NCBI GenBank assembly: GCA_013396915.1
Contig: VWZL01000728.1
Coordinates: forward strand, 496,001-560,000
Direction: 5' to 3'
DNA length: 64,000 nt
Source: Stercorarius parasiticus
Taxonomy: Eukaryota > Chordata > Aves > Charadriiformes > Stercorariidae
Shown here: piece by piece, positions 60,101 to 64,000 of the stretch
Layout of the letters: each line of letters opens with the position of its first letter
Numbering within the stretch: position 1 is the first letter of the stretch
Translations under genes and position numbers: made by a program
Notes under the pieces: generated by a model
The model's database searches: none
Told to the model about the DNA's origin: nothing
Seen by the model: only the letters and a program-made list of their open reading frames with translations

Positions 60101-63100
60101 GTATTTACAACGGCGACTGCTTTTCTGTTTTTTTATCAGCTTCCTTTCCTTAGATAGAAGCTTTTACAGGCCCTAGGATTTCCTAGGTTCCTCTCCAAAG
60201 TGTTTCCTGTTATCAGGAGTTTTTCGTTGGTTACCAGGGTAAACCCTTTCATTTTTCAGTGCTACATATAGCTTCCCTCTGCAGAGATGTCTCTGGACTT
60301 GCAGGTCGAAAGGAGCAACCAGAATCCCTCAGTGGGTATTCTCACCATCCCATGCCCAAAATTGGAGGGAATTTGGGGTCAGTTTTCAGGTGGTGGAGGT
60401 GTACCAAATCTGATTTATACCCCATAAACACGATTTGCAATTCAGGTCTTGTTTTTCAGTAGAAAAAGGAAATAAGACCGGGCTGACTTTTTTGTTAGGA
60501 GAGAGCAACACAGTGGTAACGTGGCCTTTCAAGGACTGTGAAGTTTGCTTCTTCATCAGTTTTACCTTTGCTCTCCACCCTCTGTGCTGACAAAAGTTTT
60601 GCCCTTTGCCAGCCAAGGCAAAAAACAAGAGAAAGATATTTGAAGCAAAATTGATTCTGAAGGCAAGAGTTAAATTATGGTGCCTGGGATTTATTCAAAC
60701 ATCAGTGTCATAGATTCCTTGGAGTCCCATGTCTAAATTTGCAGAGGAAATCACTGAGCTGATGCAAGGTCAGACCTGTGCTTTCCATGTCTACTTTTGG
60801 AGAGGAAAGTCCTACTTTTTGTGGGTGAGAGCACAGTGTGGTGTTTCATTAGAGACCCCTGAAATTTCAACCTGTCTCCTTGTCTCCACCAGTCGGGTGC
60901 AAACAGGAGTTGCAGGTGAATTTAAGTCCCCTTTCCAAAAGGATATGGGCTTCCAATCAAACTTACAGGAGAGTTTCCAATTGACCTGAGAAATCTCATT
61001 ATCCAGTGAAAATTAAAATTGTGAATGCTCAAGGCTAATGACTGGAGAGTGATGACTGTCCTTTCTCTCTTTTAGCTCAAATATAACTGGATCTGCTTCA
61101 AACTGATGTAAGCTTGGACCTTGAGACTTCCAAGGCTGTAAGACTGAAACACGGTGATGTTGCTGGATCTAAAGGCCTGGAAGCTTCATTTGACTCCTCA
61201 TTTTCACGTATGGAGGTATAGGCATTCCTAGCATGGGTTTTGCAAAGATTTATTAAAGACAACACCACTATTGTGTGTATTGTTTATCAAGTTGGCATGC
61301 AGCCATGAACAGATTTTATTATATATGTATACACATATTTGTGTAATAACCTGTTGTGAGAGAATTACTGCCTTTACAACAGAATGCTTAGCTCTGGAAC
61401 AATGCAGTCATGCATCCTAAAGTAGTATTGCATCAGAAGTCAGATTCTTATCCAATTGAAACAAAAAGAGACTGCTTTGTGTCTGGTTATCTGATGGGGT
61501 TTGTCCAGTGCACCTTAAGGTTCAAAAATGAGGGTTTTTTAAAGAGGAAAAAGAGAAATAAAATTGTAATAGTTTCTAAGCTGTCGCAGTTTCCTGACAC
61601 ACCATATAAGCCAGCTGCTTGGAGGTAATCCCTGAGAAAATCTGAACTATCTTTGACAAACACCATTTAATTCTTTCAAGGGTCATTCCTGTGGCTCTCT
61701 ACTGCAGGATTTGTCTTTGCTTCTGAAATGTGGATGCCAGAATTCTCCAATTGATCTGTCACTCCAAAACAGTGCTGTGCTATTGATCTGACACCAGAGG
61801 GCCACTGACAGCAGTGACCATGTGCTGGGTGATTCTGCCTGATGTGAGAAGCAGTTGATGACTCCAGAATGAGGGGCAAACAAACTGCCACAAGCCCCTT
61901 TGGCTGCCAGGGTCGGCTGCTTCACTGTGACTTTGGTGCCAAGAAGAAGCAGAAGATAGAAGAGGTTGGGGTCTCTCTCCTGCTTCATCTTTGGGCACTG
62001 CTTTACGTTAAAAAAGTCACACAACTTCCCTGTGCTTTCACTGTCAAATTTCATGGACAATTTCTGTCTGTACAGTCACAAAACATTTTTGTCCCAAAGG
62101 ACACTGAACATCTCGTCAAGTGAAGTTACCCCAATGATGACAGCAAAGATCACTGTAGTATCTAACATTGTCTGTCCTCACTCCCTTCTTCATTTTGGGA
62201 TGTCAGGGCTGGCCCTTAACTACAGGTGTGATGCCACTTCAGTGAATACTTTGGAGATCATTTTAATTTCTTAGGTAGTTGAACTCTTTGTAGTTCTTGA
62301 GGGTCAATCCTGAAGAATTAAGTCACTTCAGGAAGCCATTCTGTCATCTTAGGAAGGCTTTTTTAATGCTGGATTTTATTTTACTTAGAGTTTTGGATGA
62401 ATCCTACCTTCCTCTTGAAATACCTATGGAGGTCCTTGCACAAGGATTTCCTTTGGAAGTCTTTTTTCTGCCTGCCATTCTCCATTGCTTACATGTGGTT
62501 ATTCTGTGTCTTTTGCAAAGAATGCGTTGTTGTTGCTGCTGTTTTCTTTTTTTTTTTTTACCTGAGAGTCTTTTTAGGAAAAAATGTAACTTAATATTTC
62601 CCATAACATGTATTTCCTATTTTCCATTGTATTTCCTATTTTCCACTTAGAAGCAAGGGAATAACTCTAGATAATTTGGTTCTTCCTGATTTGTGATAAT
62701 TCTTGAGAACAGGCTCAGGCCAAGTTTTTTGACAACTGTAACAACTAATCAGACAGAACAAAGCTGTAACACATGTGGTAACGTCTTAATAATAAGATAA
62801 GTCTCTTCCTTTCTGAGTTGTGTTTTGTCCTGTTGCTTTGTATTTCGCATGAATCATAAAATCACTAATGAAAAGGATGTTAATAGGCACATGCATTTCC
62901 TTGCAGGGTGGTAGAGTAACCTAGACAATTAATGGAATGAGTTTGGTTAGTGTCACTGAGAATTAGTCTAACCAACATCAGCAGTGACTATTAATATTGA
63001 AGCCATGACATTTACAGATACTTTCAATCAAAGCTTCTGGGAAAGGTGTTTATTGCATTTAAAAAGACCTTGCTTCATCTGTATATGGGTGATGATTTCT

Positions 63101-64000
63101 TAAACCAGAGGCTAATGGACATCTGAAGCCTGCGACAACTGTTAAATTATTTACTATAACTCTCTGTTAGCTAGGCAGACTTCCTAAATGGACTTTTTTG
63201 CTATAGGCTTGAGACAAATCCTTATTGCAGAATATCAGATAAGAGCACACTAAATGTTGGAATAGGGTGCTATGACTCTGATACCCTGTATTGTTAGCCA
63301 ACATATCGTAGCCTTCAGAAATCTTCACAGACTCACTCTCTCCATAGCCAGGGCTGGCAATGCTGAATTTATCATGCAGTCGGAGCTGTTATGCTCACTG
63401 AAGCACCAGGAATATAAGATATCACTGAATAGAAGGAGGAGCAGGCATCTCTTCTTATGCTCCCCTTTACCATGCTCCATGCTCCTGGCCAGAATGTCAA
63501 TGTGTAAAACATCTCACAAAAATGCAGAGGTATTAGGTGATATTATGTCTACACTCTAATTAACATCAACGCTTTCTCTTTTTGCTAGCTAACTGTCCAA
63601 GAAATTGATTTCATTGCTTTCAAAACTTTCAACAAACTCAGATGATGTGTCAGAGATTTATGAGCCATTAAAATCCACAATTATATTACTTCAAGCCATA
63701 ATTAAAAAGTTGGGTTCCTACTCCAGTCCTCAGCCATTGATTTCTAAGGGAGGAACACTTCAGTGGTGATGTAAACCCCAATGAATCACCAGACTTCAAG
63801 CAGAAAAAAAAAAATTAGCTCCTCCCAAACAATCTATATAATGAGCTTTGCTGAGAAAAAAGGGGAGTGTGGGGGGGGAAGAACGGCTAAATGATTGTAA
63901 ATTTGGATTGCATTTTTATAACCATTTAGGACTGAAATAAAGTATAATTTCACATTTTATTGACACTTCCAGTATTTAAAGTCCTACATTAAATTTTACC
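57149..64000. other. Long non-coding stretch, no recognised gene
   Basis: Small frames only (up to 125 codons at 61683-62060 minus, overlapped by several others on both strands, with no recognisable domain). An A-rich run lies at about 58239-58254. A 19-bp tandem duplication is at 62610-62628 and 62629-62647 (GTATTTCCTATTTTCCA core). A G-rich run (GGGGAGTGTGGGGGGGG) is near 63861-63878. No classified repeat seen. Confidence 0.5.

Noticed and set aside
1..64000. CRISPR arrays, operons, ribosome binding sites, tRNA or rRNA genes, LTR elements or endogenous viral genes
   Set aside because: Looked for on both strands and not seen; prokaryotic feature types do not fit a vertebrate-type window. 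A tRNA scan and a full repeat-library search would be needed to exclude small or highly decayed cases.

Overview
The window looks like non-coding DNA from a large vertebrate genome, most likely a bird. Reasons: it is mostly AT-rich with few repeats; the recognisable interspersed repeats are CR1 non-LTR retrotransposons of several ages plus a few old MIR-like SINE relics; T/GGTT and A/CCAAA low-complexity tracts are present; and I see no Alu, L1, rodent-type SINE, LTR element or virus-derived gene. A crocodilian or turtle cannot be excluded from sequence alone. I found no convincing host protein-coding exon, tRNA, rRNA or CRISPR array. The open frames are short and of chance length, except those that lie in CR1 elements. 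The window is best read as an intergenic or deep intronic block.

Layout: 1-14360 is AT-rich unique sequence with two weak MIR-like relics (about 2765 and 5961) and one degraded plus-strand CR1 pol fragment (about 7790-8710). 14361-18020 is the most distinctive part. It holds an antisense CR1 5' end: a CpG-rich 5' UTR, then ORF1 with a Cys-x2-Cys region, a coiled coil and a broken esterase domain. This piece is present twice as 1,681-bp copies (14361-16041 and 16211-17891), separated by 169 N and differing at only two bases. The geometry strongly suggests a false tandem duplication of two haplotypes made at a GC-rich sequencing barrier, not a real duplication. 18020-35200 is unique sequence with a CpG-rich shoulder, an old CR1 tail (about 20409) and MIR-like relics (about 27908 and 30101). 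At 35199-35637 a CR1 3' end carries an expanded AATAG microsatellite. 41475-41675 is another MIR-like relic and 43365-43409 a GGAT/GATA/GACA compound microsatellite. At 46290-47450 an old plus-strand CR1 pol fragment lies next to a minus-strand CR1 3' end. 56808-57148 is the best preserved CR1 3' end, with two copies of the terminal octamer. The rest, to 64000, is featureless at the resolution of reading by eye.

No genes act together here. The points worth following up are the assembly artefact at 14361-17891, the retained CpG island over a broken CR1 ORF1, a 171-bp-spaced repeat in that CR1 5' UTR, and a few candidate conserved non-coding stretches that can only be tested by alignment to other genomes.
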